64,000 nucleotides of DNA from DATLFA01 sp039915945 (GTDB taxonomy: Bacteria; Actinomycetota; Acidimicrobiia; Acidimicrobiales; WLNW01): NCBI GenBank assembly GCA_039915945.1, contig JBDSMH010000048.1, positions 1-64,000 of the forward strand, written 5' to 3'. The notes under the pieces were generated by a model. The model was not told where the DNA came from, searched no databases, and worked only from the letters and a program-made list of their open reading frames with translations. Both the position numbers and the translations under genes were made by a program. The first letter of the stretch is position 1, and each line of letters starts with the position of its first letter. Of the stretch, positions 16,784-25,623 are shown piece after piece.

Positions 16784-18601
16784 ATGTCATCAGTTGCCGA
16801 AACGAACAGCGACGACCTCACTGCCGCGGGTGTCTCGTGGAACCTCGAACCCCTGCTCGATGATCAGCCCAGCGTCGACTCGCTGATCGACCAGGCCGAC
16901 ACCATCGCGGATGCGCTCGCACAGCGTCGCGGCCAGATCGCGACCCTCGACGCGGCCGGCCTCGAGTCGTTCATGCGTGACATGGCCAGCCTGCACGAAC
17001 TCATCGGGCGGGCCGGTTCCTATGCCGGATTGCGCTTCAGCGTCAACGTGCTCGACCACGAGATCGCGTCGACCATGCAACGCGTCGAAGAACGATCGAC
17101 CGCCATCGCGACCAAGCTCATCTTCTTCGAGCTCGAATGGGCGGCCGTGCCGCAAGACCACGTCGACGCGGTCCTCGCCGACGACCGGTTGACGTTCGCG
17201 CGCCATCACCTGCGGTCCATCCGCCGCTGGCGTGATCATCTCCTCACCGAGCCCGAAGAGCGCATCCTCACCGAAAAGTCGGTGACCGGTTCGAGCGCAT
17301 GGAGTCGGCTGTTCGAAGAGCAGACCTCGACGATCTGCCTGGAGCTGACCGAGCCCGACGGTTCGACGCGCACCGCGTCACTCGAAGAAGGCCTGACGCG
17401 CCTGCAACACCCCGATCGCGCCGTACGGCAAGCCGCTGCCGCGTCGGTGACCGCGGGGTTGGCGCCGGGCCTACGCACCCGGGCGTTCATCTTCAACACG
17501 CTGCTCAACGACAAAGCCATCGACGACCGCATGCGCAAATATCCGACGTGGCTCTCGTCGCGCAACCTCGCCAACGAGGCCAGCGACGACTCGGTACAGG
17601 CATTGGTCTCCGCGGTCGAGCGTCGCTACGACATTCCGCAGCGGTGGTATCGCCTCAAGGCCAAGATCCTCGGCTTGCCGACGCTCGCCGACTACGACCG
17701 CATGGCATCGATCGCCCAGACCGACACGCAGATCGGATGGCACGAAGCAACCTCCATCGTGCTCGATTCCTACGCGTCGTTCTCCACCGAGTTGGCCGAC
17801 ATCGTCAAGCGTTTCTACGACGAATCATGGATCGACGCGCCGATGCGACAAGGCAAGCGGCCCGGCGCGTTCTGCGCGTACACCGTGCCGTCGCACCATC
17901 CGTATCTGTTGCTCAACTGGACGAGCCGCACCCGCGACGTGTTGACCTTGGCCCACGAACTCGGCCATGGCCTGCACGCGTACCTCGCGCGTGAGCAAGG
18001 TGTGTTCCACCAGTCGACACCGCTCACGTTGGCCGAGACCGCATCGGTGTTCGGCGAGACGGTGACCAACGGCCGGCTGCTGGCGATGCTCGACGATCCC
18101 AACGAAAAGCTGGCGCTGCTGGCGTCGATTCTCGAGGATTCGATCGCGACCGTGTTCCGCCAAACCGCCATGAACCGCTTCGAGCACGCGGTACACACCG
18201 CGCGGCGCGACGAGGGCGAATTGTCGGTCGATCGATTCGGCGAACTGTGGGCCGGCACGCAAACCGCCATGCTCGGCGATGCCGTCGAGGTCACCGAGGG
18301 CTACCGCACGTGGTGGTCCTACATCCCGCACTTCATCTCGACGCCCGGCTACGTCTACGCCTACTCGTACGGACAGTTGCTGGCCCTGTCGGTCTATCGG
18401 CGATACGAAGAAGGCGGCGAAGCCTTCGTGCCGAGCTACCTGCAACTGCTACGCGCCGGCGGGTCGATGGCTCCCGAAGATCTCGGCCATATCGTCGGCT
18501 GCGATCTCGCCGACCCCGGTTTCTGGGACGGCGGGCTCGACATCATCGAAGCCCAGCTACGAGCCGCCGAAGAGGCCGCCACCGCGGCCGGCCGCGGCTA
18601 G
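16784..18601 (+). CDS. pepF: oligoendopeptidase F-type M3 metallopeptidase
   Basis: M3B-family zinc peptidase of 605 residues, close to the usual 600. It cleaves oligopeptides in the cytosol. The zinc site HELGH is at residues 391-395 with the third ligand Glu in LAETASVFGE downstream. N-terminal helices (VSWNLEPLLDDQPSVDSLI), the GKRPGAFCAYTVPSHHPYLLLNW segment in the catalytic lobe, and the C-terminal PGYVYAYSYGQLLALSVYRR are characteristic. TAGCCT lies seven bases before ATG, indicating leaderless translation. The stop overlaps that of the convergent P450 gene in a shared CTAG. Confidence 0.93.
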   Translation: MSSVAETNSDDLTAAGVSWNLEPLLDDQPSVDSLIDQADTIADALAQRRGQIATLDAAGLESFMRDMASLHELIGRAGSYAGLRFSVNVLDHEIASTMQRVEERSTAIATKLIFFELEWAAVPQDHVDAVLADDRLTFARHHLRSIRRWRDHLLTEPEERILTEKSVTGSSAWSRLFEEQTSTICLELTEPDGSTRTASLEEGLTRLQHPDRAVRQAAAASVTAGLAPGLRTRAFIFNTLLNDKAIDDRMRKYPTWLSSRNLANEASDDSVQALVSAVERRYDIPQRWYRLKAKILGLPTLADYDRMASIAQTDTQIGWHEATSIVLDSYASFSTELADIVKRFYDESWIDAPMRQGKRPGAFCAYTVPSHHPYLLLNWTSRTRDVLTLAHELGHGLHAYLAREQGVFHQSTPLTLAETASVFGETVTNGRLLAMLDDPNEKLALLASILEDSIATVFRQTAMNRFEHAVHTARRDEGELSVDRFGELWAGTQTAMLGDAVEVTEGYRTWWSYIPHFISTPGYVYAYSYGQLLALSVYRRYEEGGEAFVPSYLQLLRAGGSMAPEDLGHIVGCDLADPGFWDGGLDIIEAQLRAAEEAATAAGRG

Positions 18602-19830
18602 GCCGGAACGACCGCGAGCGAGAGCGAGTCCAGGCGGCGTAGGAACAAGCTCGGCACCCACGACGGGGGTGGCGCCGCAGGATCGAGCGCGATCGATTTG
18701 GTGCGAGCGAGTAGCTCTTCGACCGCGAGACGCGCTTCGAGCCGGGCCAACGGAGCACCGATGCAGTGATGGATGCCCCATCCGAAACCGAGGTGATTCT
18801 TCGCCGTCGGGCGATCGAGGCGTAACGAATCGGGATCGTCGAACACTGCAGGATCACGGTTGGCCGCGGACCACATGAGCAGTATGCGATCGTCGGCGCG
18901 CAGGTCGACGTCGCCCAGCCGGCACGACCGCAGCACATGACGGAAGTGGCCCCGGAACGGGGTCTCGAGTCGCAACACCTCTTCGACGAAGGCCGAGACG
19001 AGGCTGGGTTGTTCCCGCAGCGTCGCTTGCACTTCGGGATGCGTCGCCAGCGCGAGCGCACACGAACCGGTGAGCCCGGTCGTCGAATCACTACCTGCGC
19101 CGACGAGTTGCACGAGCAACCCGAGCGACGTGTGCCGGTCGTAGTCACCGTCGATCTCCGCGCGGGCAACGGTGTCGATCACACACGTGGGCGCGGCACC
19201 TGCCCGCGCCCGCTCGAGCGCGGCATCCATGTGGCCGCCGAGATAGCGCACGAATTCGTCGATGTGCCCCATGCACTCCGCCATGCGCGCGCCGTCAGCG
19301 AAACCCGAGAGCACTTCGATGCCTTCGTCGGACCAGAACTTGAGCTGCGCGCTGTCGTGGTCGGGCAAACCGAGCAACATCGCGACGGCTCGGATGGGCA
19401 GGATGTTGGAAACACCATGAACCCATTCGATGGTGCCCGACCCGGTGTACGCATCGATGAGATCGCCCACCATCGAGCGCAGGTCGTCTTCGATGTCGAG
19501 CATGCGCTTCTCGCTGAACGGACGGTTGAGCGCGCGGCGATGCACGAGGTGAAATGGATCGTCGGCAGTAGCCAAGACATCGGTGCCACCCTCACGACCG
19601 GCCGCCACCATGATCTGCTCACCGGCGCCGTCGATCATGAAGAAGGCGGTGAGATTGTTGGAGAAATCGTCGACGCGCGCGATTGCTTCCATCACGGCGC
19701 CGTGGCTCAGCACGAGGTGCACGTCGAGATGCGGCACCTTGTAGAGCGGCGCCACCGATCGCCATCGCGCGTAGGTGTCGTAGGGATCGTCGAGGATCTC
19801 GAGTGCGAACGGATCGGTCAGTGCCCCCAT
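18598..19830 (-). CDS. cytochrome P450
   Basis: Bacterial class I P450 of 410 residues. Heme loop FGWGIHHCIGAPLARLE with Cys356, the I-helix GAGSDSTTGL (acidic/Ser-Thr oxygen-activation pair) and the K-helix EEVLRLETPFRGHFR (ExxR) are all present. It needs a ferredoxin and reductase, neither of which is encoded nearby. The N-terminus (FALEILDDPYDTYARWRSVAP) is soluble, without a membrane anchor. Substrate unknown. A weak CAGACT lies seven bases before ATG. Stop codon shared in CTAG with pepF. Confidence 0.92.
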   Translation of the reverse strand: MGALTDPFALEILDDPYDTYARWRSVAPLYKVPHLDVHLVLSHGAVMEAIARVDDFSNNLTAFFMIDGAGEQIMVAAGREGGTDVLATADDPFHLVHRRALNRPFSEKRMLDIEDDLRSMVGDLIDAYTGSGTIEWVHGVSNILPIRAVAMLLGLPDHDSAQLKFWSDEGIEVLSGFADGARMAECMGHIDEFVRYLGGHMDAALERARAGAAPTCVIDTVARAEIDGDYDRHTSLGLLVQLVGAGSDSTTGLTGSCALALATHPEVQATLREQPSLVSAFVEEVLRLETPFRGHFRHVLRSCRLGDVDLRADDRILLMWSAANRDPAVFDDPDSLRLDRPTAKNHLGFGWGIHHCIGAPLARLEARLAVEELLARTKSIALDPAAPPPSWVPSLFLRRLDSLSLAVVPA

Positions 19831-19850
19831 GGCGCACAGTCTGTCACCTG

Positions 19851-21011
19851 TCAGGTGGCTCTGCCCTGGGCCAGGTAGGCGGTGCGCACCGCCAACGCCT
19901 GCCGTACTTCGACGGCCATGCCTTCGGCGAAATCCGACCGGTATTTCGCATCGTTCACCACGGAGACCGCGAACTGCAGCCCGGCGAATGCCGACACGAA
20001 ACCGGCGACGAACATGAGCTGTCTCGACAACAGCACCTGGTTGCCGAAGATATGCCCTGTGACGTAACGGTCGCCGGCCGTGATCGCGTCGTCACCGAGC
20101 CACGACGCCAAGGTCGTCTCGCGCACGGTCAGCAGCCCGAATCCCACCAGGCCGACGAAGGTGAGTATCGCCACGAGGAACACCTGAATCGACTGGCTCA
20201 CGAACATGACCAGCGCGACGTTGAAGCGCGCCCGCCGGCCCAAGGGCGGCGCCGTCGGCGGCCCCGAGAACGACGCCGGATCGAAACCGTCCAGAGGTGT
20301 GTCCGCGCAGGCGTGGCTCACTTCCTCCCACGACACGAACTGCGAAAGATCGTCGACGCCGGTACGCAACGCGAACGCGATGAAGAGAGCACCGAGCAAG
20401 ACCAGCGCGCTGACGGCCAGCACGTACAGCGAGACGGCGAAATCATCGGCGATCTGCCACACCTCGGTGCTGAGAAAGAAGAACGACCCGAACAACAAGA
20501 GCAGCGGCAACGTCTTGATCGTCAGCGTGATGGCGTTGCGCAATTGCGAGCGGAGCTGCCCGAGTGCCCACAGCGTCATCGGCACCAACCCGTAGCTGGT
20601 GATGATGTAGGCCAGCCCGAGGAACAGCAGATTGCCGACGAACAGGACCGTGGCTTCGAGAACCCGTTCGGTGCCGAGGATCAAGGCCGCGAGCGCGGGT
20701 ACGAAGACGAACAGACCGAGCTCCCACGGGCCGACGTCGTGGGGCCTTTGGAACGCACGTAACCCGCGCAAGCGGTTCACGATGACCACCGCACCGAGCG
20801 TGAGTGCCAGCGCGCCGAGTACTGCTAGCGCTTGGACCACACCGGCGAAACGGTCACCGAAGCTGAGTGCGAGCACCTCGGCGACGAAGACCACGGTGAG
20901 CACCGGCGTCACGCGAGTGAGGATGTCGGTGCCGGCGGCGTATCCCTCGATGAAGTGAGGGATACCGCGGCGCATGAACCACCGTTCGACCGGCGCGCGA
21001 TCGGGTCGCAT
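19851..21011 (-). CDS. multi-pass membrane protein of unknown function
   Basis: 386 residues with about seven or eight predicted membrane helices (for example VTPVLTVVFVAEVLALSFG, ALAVLGALALTLGAVVIVN, LYVLAVSALVLLGALFIAFAL, FLVAILTFVGLVGFGLLTV). A polar loop of about 55 residues in the middle contains a Pro/Gly-rich stretch. I do not recognise the family. ATG 21011 starts two bases after the stop of the upstream membrane-anchored gene, so the two form an operon and may act together. A GTG upstream is possible. Confidence 0.7.
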   Translation of the reverse strand: MRPDRAPVERWFMRRGIPHFIEGYAAGTDILTRVTPVLTVVFVAEVLALSFGDRFAGVVQALAVLGALALTLGAVVIVNRLRGLRAFQRPHDVGPWELGLFVFVPALAALILGTERVLEATVLFVGNLLFLGLAYIITSYGLVPMTLWALGQLRSQLRNAITLTIKTLPLLLLFGSFFFLSTEVWQIADDFAVSLYVLAVSALVLLGALFIAFALRTGVDDLSQFVSWEEVSHACADTPLDGFDPASFSGPPTAPPLGRRARFNVALVMFVSQSIQVFLVAILTFVGLVGFGLLTVRETTLASWLGDDAITAGDRYVTGHIFGNQVLLSRQLMFVAGFVSAFAGLQFAVSVVNDAKYRSDFAEGMAVEVRQALAVRTAYLAQGRAT

Positions 21012-21013
21012 GC

Positions 21014-21697
21014 TCACGCCCGCGGTGGTGGGTACAACGACCACACGTCCGGGGGTATGCCTTCACGGAAGGCCTCGGCAGCAGCAATGGCTTGCGGGAG
21101 CGAGTCGGGGTCGCGTTGCTCGCCCGAGAAGAGGATCCAAGTCCCCTGCACTTCGATGCGCGCGCCTTCAGCTTTTTCCATCAAGAAGAGCATCATTTCG
21201 GGATCGATCAGCGCGGACGCGAAGCGCGGGTCGGAGGACCGCACTTCCCACTCCCGGCTGAACTCTTCGGATTCGAACTGGATGTCGGCGCCGCCGACGA
21301 CGTCCATGACGCGTTCGAAGAAACCTTCCGGACCGAGCGTCAACTGCGGCCAGTCGGCGCCGGTCGAAATCAATCCGCACGAGAAGATGAAGACGCGCCG
21401 GTTCTTGCCGGTTCCGGTCGTGTACTGGTAGTCGAACGCCCGTCGATCACGACCATCGGCAGTGCGCCCGTACATCACGTTGCTGGCCTTGCGGGAATGC
21501 CCGCGGTCGAAGAACGCCAGCGGCAAGGTCACCGCCATGCGAAAGGGATCCTTCGCGGAGAACGACAGTTCGTGGCGCGCCGCGACCTCGGACATGCGTT
21601 TGCGCCGTTTGGTCAGCGCGATGGTCTGGAGATACCAGAGGACGGCACCGACCAGCGCCGCGATGATGAAGATGACGACAAATCCCATGACCGACAC
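21014..21697 (-). CDS. membrane-anchored protein of unknown function
   Basis: 227 residues. One N-terminal transmembrane helix (VVIFIIAALVGAVLWYLQ) is followed by basic KRRKR and a cytoplasmic domain reminiscent of DUF3137-like proteins (RRAFDYQYTTGTGKNRRVFIFS, SEEFSREWEVRSSDPRFASALIDPEM). That resemblance is only by pattern. It is the first gene of a two-gene unit with the multi-pass protein downstream. CACTGT lies seven bases before ATG. No catalytic motif seen. Confidence 0.65.
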   Translation of the reverse strand: MSVMGFVVIFIIAALVGAVLWYLQTIALTKRRKRMSEVAARHELSFSAKDPFRMAVTLPLAFFDRGHSRKASNVMYGRTADGRDRRAFDYQYTTGTGKNRRVFIFSCGLISTGADWPQLTLGPEGFFERVMDVVGGADIQFESEEFSREWEVRSSDPRFASALIDPEMMLFLMEKAEGARIEVQGTWILFSGEQRDPDSLPQAIAAAEAFREGIPPDVWSLYPPPRA

Positions 21698-21757
21698 AGT
21701 GTGCCCGGGGCCGGCGAGCCAGCGACGGACCCCTACCGCGGCCCCTGGCCGAGCGGC

Positions 21758-23302
21758 TCAGTCGTAGGTGGCCTCGATCGACCATCGCCCGTCGTGCAGG
21801 ACGAGTACGTGCGCGGCGCCGCCGTCGAGCACGACTTGGACGCGGGCGCGGCGCGACCGCCGAGCATCGTCCCACCACCGTTCGTCGGCCGGCCACGGAC
21901 CGGCCCAGGCCACCACCCGGTCGGCGCCGACGCGAGCGGGGGCCGCAGAGATGGCGCTGCGCCCGTCGACGGTCACCGGTCGGTCGGCATCGTCGACGAC
22001 GTCGACATCGCGTGGGTGCTCGTAGACGATGGCCGGCGAAGGCAGTGGCAGTTGCCCCGGCCACGGAGGCCGTGACAGCGCCGGGGGCATCACGGTGCGA
22101 TCGACGAGTTCGACGTTTTGTGCCGGCACCAGTCGCAGTTGTTCGCTCGGGCCCCGGCCACCGCGCCATTCGGGTACGCGCACAGCGTCAGGGCCGAGCA
22201 ATGCGTGCACTCGGGCCAACGCCCGCTTGGCCCGCTCGTCGGCCTCGGTCTCACCACCCCAGAACCCGAGTTGGCGGCCGGTCGCCGGGATGACTTCGTC
22301 GGGCGCGAGCACCAAGCGCGTGAGGCCACCGGTCGGGCGGGTCGCGACCGCGGCATGCAACCAGCCGTCGAGTTGCCAGCGCACCCGATCGGCAATGGCC
22401 CCGACCGACAACGCACCTTCGTGGCGCCACAACCGCGACACGCGCTCACCGTGTTCGCTCTCGACATCGATCGCCAGTCGTGAACACGCCAACCCCAGCG
22501 CATCGAGTCGCGTATGCAATTCGTCGGCCAACGTGCGCGCCGCGAACGCGACTTGTTCGATGCGCTCGACCGGAGGCTCGAACTCGAGCGCGACCTCGAG
22601 CTCGGGCGGCGGGCGACGCGCGTCGGGCAATCGATCGTCGAGACCCGACGCGATGCGATGCGACCATTCGCCCAACGATCCGAAGCGACCGACGACGTCG
22701 CGCAGTGGCAACGCGGCGAGCTGACCGAGTGTCGTGATGCCCAATCGCAACATGACGTCGGTGATGTCGGGTTGCTCGAGCATGGTCACCGACAGCGGCT
22801 CGAGGAAGGCCGCCGTGCCCCCGGACGCGACCACATAAGGCGTGGATGCCGCGCGCGCGGCGATCGATGCCGCGAACGGCCCGTCGGCAATGCCGATATG
22901 GCACTCGGTGCGACCGGCCAGGACTGCGTGGACACGGGCCTGCACCTGTTGCGCGAGTAGCGCATCACCGCCGAAGTAGCGCGATGGGCCGCGGGTGGCG
23001 AAGGCACAGCTGCCCGGTCGTGTGATCTCGATGCGCGGGGTGAAGGCTTCGCAGGCCGCGATGACCGACTCGAACAGACGCGCCTCACGCGCCTCGTCGC
23101 GCTCGGCGACGATCACACTCGGGCACCGTCCCTGTGCTTCACGGCGCCGTTGCCCGCGTTGCACGCCTTGGGCGCGGGCGCTCGCGGAGCAGGCGATCAC
23201 GCGATTGGCGTGCACCACCGCGACGGGAACGTCGGACCCGTGACCGATGGCGACGACCGGCCAGTCGAGACACCACACCACCAACGTGCGTACCGGCTGC
23301 AT
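21758..23302 (-). CDS. imuB: ImuB, Y-family polymerase-like mutasome hub
   Basis: A 514-residue DinB/Y-family-like protein that lacks the acidic metal ligands of active Y polymerases: its N-terminus reads TLVVWCLDWPVVAIG where DinB has a DxD-type start. Later parts keep the fold (FTPRIEITRPGSCAFATRGP, LGITTLGQLAALPLRDVVGRFG, the little-finger region VALEFEPPVERIEQ). Known ImuB proteins do not polymerise DNA but bind the beta clamp and recruit DnaE2 and ImuA'. A QLPLP (about residue 430) is a weak clamp-motif candidate. It lies 15 bases after imuA' in one SOS operon. Confidence 0.9.
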   Translation of the reverse strand: MQPVRTLVVWCLDWPVVAIGHGSDVPVAVVHANRVIACSASARAQGVQRGQRRREAQGRCPSVIVAERDEAREARLFESVIAACEAFTPRIEITRPGSCAFATRGPSRYFGGDALLAQQVQARVHAVLAGRTECHIGIADGPFAASIAARAASTPYVVASGGTAAFLEPLSVTMLEQPDITDVMLRLGITTLGQLAALPLRDVVGRFGSLGEWSHRIASGLDDRLPDARRPPPELEVALEFEPPVERIEQVAFAARTLADELHTRLDALGLACSRLAIDVESEHGERVSRLWRHEGALSVGAIADRVRWQLDGWLHAAVATRPTGGLTRLVLAPDEVIPATGRQLGFWGGETEADERAKRALARVHALLGPDAVRVPEWRGGRGPSEQLRLVPAQNVELVDRTVMPPALSRPPWPGQLPLPSPAIVYEHPRDVDVVDDADRPVTVDGRSAISAAPARVGADRVVAWAGPWPADERWWDDARRSRRARVQVVLDGGAAHVLVLHDGRWSIEATYD

Positions 23303-23317
23303 GGCGCGTCACCGCCG

Positions 23318-24040
23318 TCACTCGTCGAGCGCGCACACGAGGCGGCCCGATGCGTCGGGTAGTACGAACTCGCCTTTGCGGGGACGCGCCAGCTCGCGCC
23401 GCCCTGTCATGTCGACACGCGCGACACGTTCGCGCAGATGGCCGTGCCCCTGGCCGAGGCCTTGCCATCGCAGTGTCGAGATCGACAACTCGGCATCGAC
23501 GCGCTCGGGCCACGCGCGGGCCATATCCCCCGCTCGGGAAGGGCCGCTCGGGCCGGTGCGCGCCAAGGTGATGAGCACCGAGCCGCGCTCGCGCGCCCGG
23601 GCCATGAGCCGACGGGCATCGCCGGCCGACACACGATGGCAGGGGGCCAGCACCACGATGTCGAACGCCCCGATGACCGCCGCGACCGTCGCCGACCACT
23701 GCGCCGGCAACGGATGCATCACCGCGACGCGTTCGAGCGCGACGCCGAGCTCGGAGGCCGTCGTCAGGTTGGCGTCGGCGACCCCCACCATGGCGACCCA
23801 CGACCCCGACGACGAGGCGCTTGCCGCGAGTGCGAACGCCAGCGTGGTCGACCCCGGTCCGCGCACGGCGACGGTGATGCCTCGGCGTAACCGGCCATCG
23901 GGGAACATCGTCGCCAGCGCCTCGACAAGGGGCAACGTCTGGTCGCGGGCAAGGGTGACCGGCCGAGAGCGATCGGCCACCACCTGTAACCGGTCGCGCT
24001 CGACCCCACGGGGTTCTTCGGACGCAAGCCGGGCCAACAC
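23318..24040 (-). CDS. imuA': ImuA', RecA-like mutasome accessory protein
   Basis: A 240-residue SulA/RecA-like protein, first gene of the imuA'-imuB operon. It keeps a degenerate P-loop region (GITVAVRGPGSTTLAFALAA) and a following VAMVGVADANLTTASELGV segment, but no intact Walker A lysine. In mycobacteria ImuA' binds ImuB and DnaE2 in induced mutagenesis. I start at GTG 24040 because the -10 TACTGT (24048-24053) lies seven bases upstream; the GTG at 24049 would overlap the -10 itself. The LexA box at 24056-24067 shows SOS control. Confidence 0.88.
   Translation of the reverse strand: MLARLASEEPRGVERDRLQVVADRSRPVTLARDQTLPLVEALATMFPDGRLRRGITVAVRGPGSTTLAFALAASASSSGSWVAMVGVADANLTTASELGVALERVAVMHPLPAQWSATVAAVIGAFDIVVLAPCHRVSAGDARRLMARARERGSVLITLARTGPSGPSRAGDMARAWPERVDAELSISTLRWQGLGQGHGHLRERVARVDMTGRRELARPRKGEFVLPDASGRLVCALDE
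23541..23554. repeat. GGGCCGCTCGGGCC motif, copy 1
   Basis: Inside imuA' coding sequence. The same 14-mer occurs at 37698 and 58723; the string GAAGGGCCGCTCGGGCC is shared with the 58.7 kb copy. The arms GGGCC/GGCCC can pair around GCTCG in the other two copies. It may be chance in GC-rich DNA. Confidence 0.3.
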
Positions 24041-24047
24041 ATCAATC

Positions 24048-24067
24048 ACAGTACCGAACAGATGTTC
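24048..24067 (-). promoter_or_regulatory. imuA'-imuB SOS promoter: LexA box plus -10
   Basis: On the minus strand: GAAC-ATCT-GTTC (24056-24067, within the palindrome CGAACA-N2-TGTTCG), GG, TACTGT (24048-24053), seven bases, GTG start. The core matches the actinobacterial LexA consensus GAAC-N4-GTTC. Spacing from box to -10 equals that at dnaE2. Confidence 0.88.
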
Positions 24068-24086
24068 GTATTCGCAACTGCACCGT

Positions 24087-24092
24087 TACTAT
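24087..24092 (+). promoter_or_regulatory. leaderless-type -10 of the SpoU methyltransferase gene
   Basis: TACTAT six bases before ATG 24099. It is divergent from the imuA' promoter; the LexA box lies 19 bases upstream of this -10, roughly over its -35 region, so LexA may also affect this gene. Confidence 0.5.
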
Positions 24093-24098
24093 GGGGGA

Positions 24099-24692
24099 AT
24101 GACGGTCGGCCCCCATCCCCTGCCGTGGCCCGACGACGAGCACCTCGACCCCGAGCTCTTGGCCAACGGCGATAGCCGCAACGTCATCGACCGCTACCGC
24201 TACTGGCGTCGCGAGGCCATCGTCGACGATCTCGATCGGCGACGCCATCCCTTCCATGTCGCCATCGAAAACTGGGAGCACGACATGAACATCGGCACTG
24301 TCGTGCGCAACGCCAACGCGTTCCTCGCGGCAGAGGTGCACATCGTGGGCAAGCGACGGTGGAATCGTCGCGGCGCGATGGTCACCGATCGCTATCAACA
24401 CATCCGCCACCACGACACGATCGACGCGCTCGTCGACTACGCGCGCGCCCACGACATCGCCATCGTCGGCATCGACAACCTCCCCGGCGCGCGGCCCATC
24501 GAGACCGCCGCGTTGCCGCGCGCCTGCCTGCTGCTGTTCGGCCAAGAAGGCCCCGGGTTGTCCGAGCCCGCGCGGCAAGCGGCGACGTCAGTGCTGTCGA
24601 TCACACAATTCGGCTCGACCCGATCGATCAATGCCGGCGTCGCGTCAGGTATCGCCATGCACACGTGGATTCGCCAACACGCGGCGTTCTAG
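24099..24692 (+). CDS. SpoU-family RNA 2'-O-methyltransferase
   Basis: SPOUT-fold tRNA/rRNA methyltransferase of 197 residues. The SpoU motifs are in order: motif 1 ENWEHDMNIGTVVRNANAFL with catalytic Arg and Asn, motif 2 LLLFGQEGPGLSEPA, and motif 3 LSITQFGSTRSINAGVASGI, which form the trefoil knot for S-adenosylmethionine. It likely methylates a ribose in tRNA or rRNA; which position is not clear. There is no N-terminal RNA-binding domain beyond about 50 residues. The start is ATG 24099, from the TACTAT -10. Confidence 0.9.
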   Translation: MTVGPHPLPWPDDEHLDPELLANGDSRNVIDRYRYWRREAIVDDLDRRRHPFHVAIENWEHDMNIGTVVRNANAFLAAEVHIVGKRRWNRRGAMVTDRYQHIRHHDTIDALVDYARAHDIAIVGIDNLPGARPIETAALPRACLLLFGQEGPGLSEPARQAATSVLSITQFGSTRSINAGVASGIAMHTWIRQHAAF

Positions 24693-24733
24693 TGCGGCGG
24701 CGCCGCAACGCTGGGGCGGCTTCGCCGCGGCAC
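24692..24733. terminator. GC-rich hairpin between convergent genes
   Basis: GTGCGGCGGCG (24692-24702) pairs with CGCCGCGGCAC (24723-24733) with one mismatch, and inside it GCGGC-TTC-GCCGC (24716-24728) forms a tighter hairpin. It lies exactly between the stops of two convergent genes. There is no T-run, so it would be a GC-rich bidirectional terminator of the actinobacterial kind; inference. Confidence 0.5.
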
Positions 24734-24735
24734 AA

Positions 24736-25623
24736 CTACGCCGCGATGAGGGTCGAGAGTTGGCGCATCGTGCGCAGTTGATCGGTGCGCAGGTTGTCGC
24801 GGCGGTGCACGGTGCCGACGGTGTCGAACACGACGAGATCGCCGAGTTGCCAGGCGTGCGAATAGACCCGCTCGGGTACGGTCGCGAAGGCCAACAGCTC
24901 ACGCACGATCGAGCGGCTCTCTTCGATGTCGAGGCCTTCGAAATGCGACACGAACTCGCTCACGTACAGCGCAGTGCGACCCGTCTCGGGGTGCGTGATA
25001 ACCGCCGGGTGCCAGGCGCCGGTGCCGTCATCGGGATAGGTGAGCTCGGGGTTTCGCTGACGTTCGCGCGCCTTCAATTCGTCGGCATCGCCTTCGGGTG
25101 GCCGTGAATAACCCGACGCGGCCAGCAGCGTGTGGTGCGCTGACAGGCTGTGCACGCGCGCCCGCCACTCGTCGGATAGCGCGTCATAGGCCGCATAGAG
25201 ATCGCAGAACATCGTGTTCGGGCCACCACCGGGCGGAAGAAACATCGCTTCGAGGAAGCTCTCTTTGGCGGCGGTCGTCAAGAAGCTGTAGTCGGTGTGC
25301 CACGGCAACGCACCGCTGCCGGCGACGCCGCGCTCGTAGCCCTTTTCGTTGAGCTCGTTCGAGACGGCCATGACCTCGTGATGCTCGAAGCTGATGCCTT
25401 CGTACATATCGCGAGCCGGGGCGACGTGGCCCCAGTGGTTGGCAAAGCGTGCGAGCTCGGCCGCGGTCGGTTGCGGCTGCCCCCGGAGGATGATCACGTG
25501 ATGGCGCGCCAATGCGTCGCGCAATTGTGCCACCTCGTCGTCGGCCAGCGGGCGAGACGGATCCCACCCTCGCACCACGGCCGCGAGGGGCGCATCGAGC
25601 GGAGTGACATCCATCGTGGTCAC
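24736..25623 (-). CDS. TauD/TfdA-family Fe(II)/2-oxoglutarate dioxygenase
   Basis: 295 residues. The iron facial triad is visible: HxD in LPWHTDYSFLTTA and the distal His in VGTVHRRDNLRTDQLRTM, whose Arg binds 2-oxoglutarate. TauD-type members hydroxylate sulfonates, phosphonates, carnitine-like or aromatic acids; substrate unknown. The GTG start overlaps the stop of the upstream Nfu-N gene by four bases, so they are cotranslated. ATG 25614 is an alternative start three codons in. Confidence 0.88.
   Translation of the reverse strand: MTTMDVTPLDAPLAAVVRGWDPSRPLADDEVAQLRDALARHHVIILRGQPQPTAAELARFANHWGHVAPARDMYEGISFEHHEVMAVSNELNEKGYERGVAGSGALPWHTDYSFLTTAAKESFLEAMFLPPGGGPNTMFCDLYAAYDALSDEWRARVHSLSAHHTLLAASGYSRPPEGDADELKARERQRNPELTYPDDGTGAWHPAVITHPETGRTALYVSEFVSHFEGLDIEESRSIVRELLAFATVPERVYSHAWQLGDLVVFDTVGTVHRRDNLRTDQLRTMRQLSTLIAA

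Noticed and set aside
18937..19878. Plus-strand open frame opposite a P450
   Set aside because: The P450 heme, I-helix and K-helix motifs are on the minus strand; the plus frame has none.
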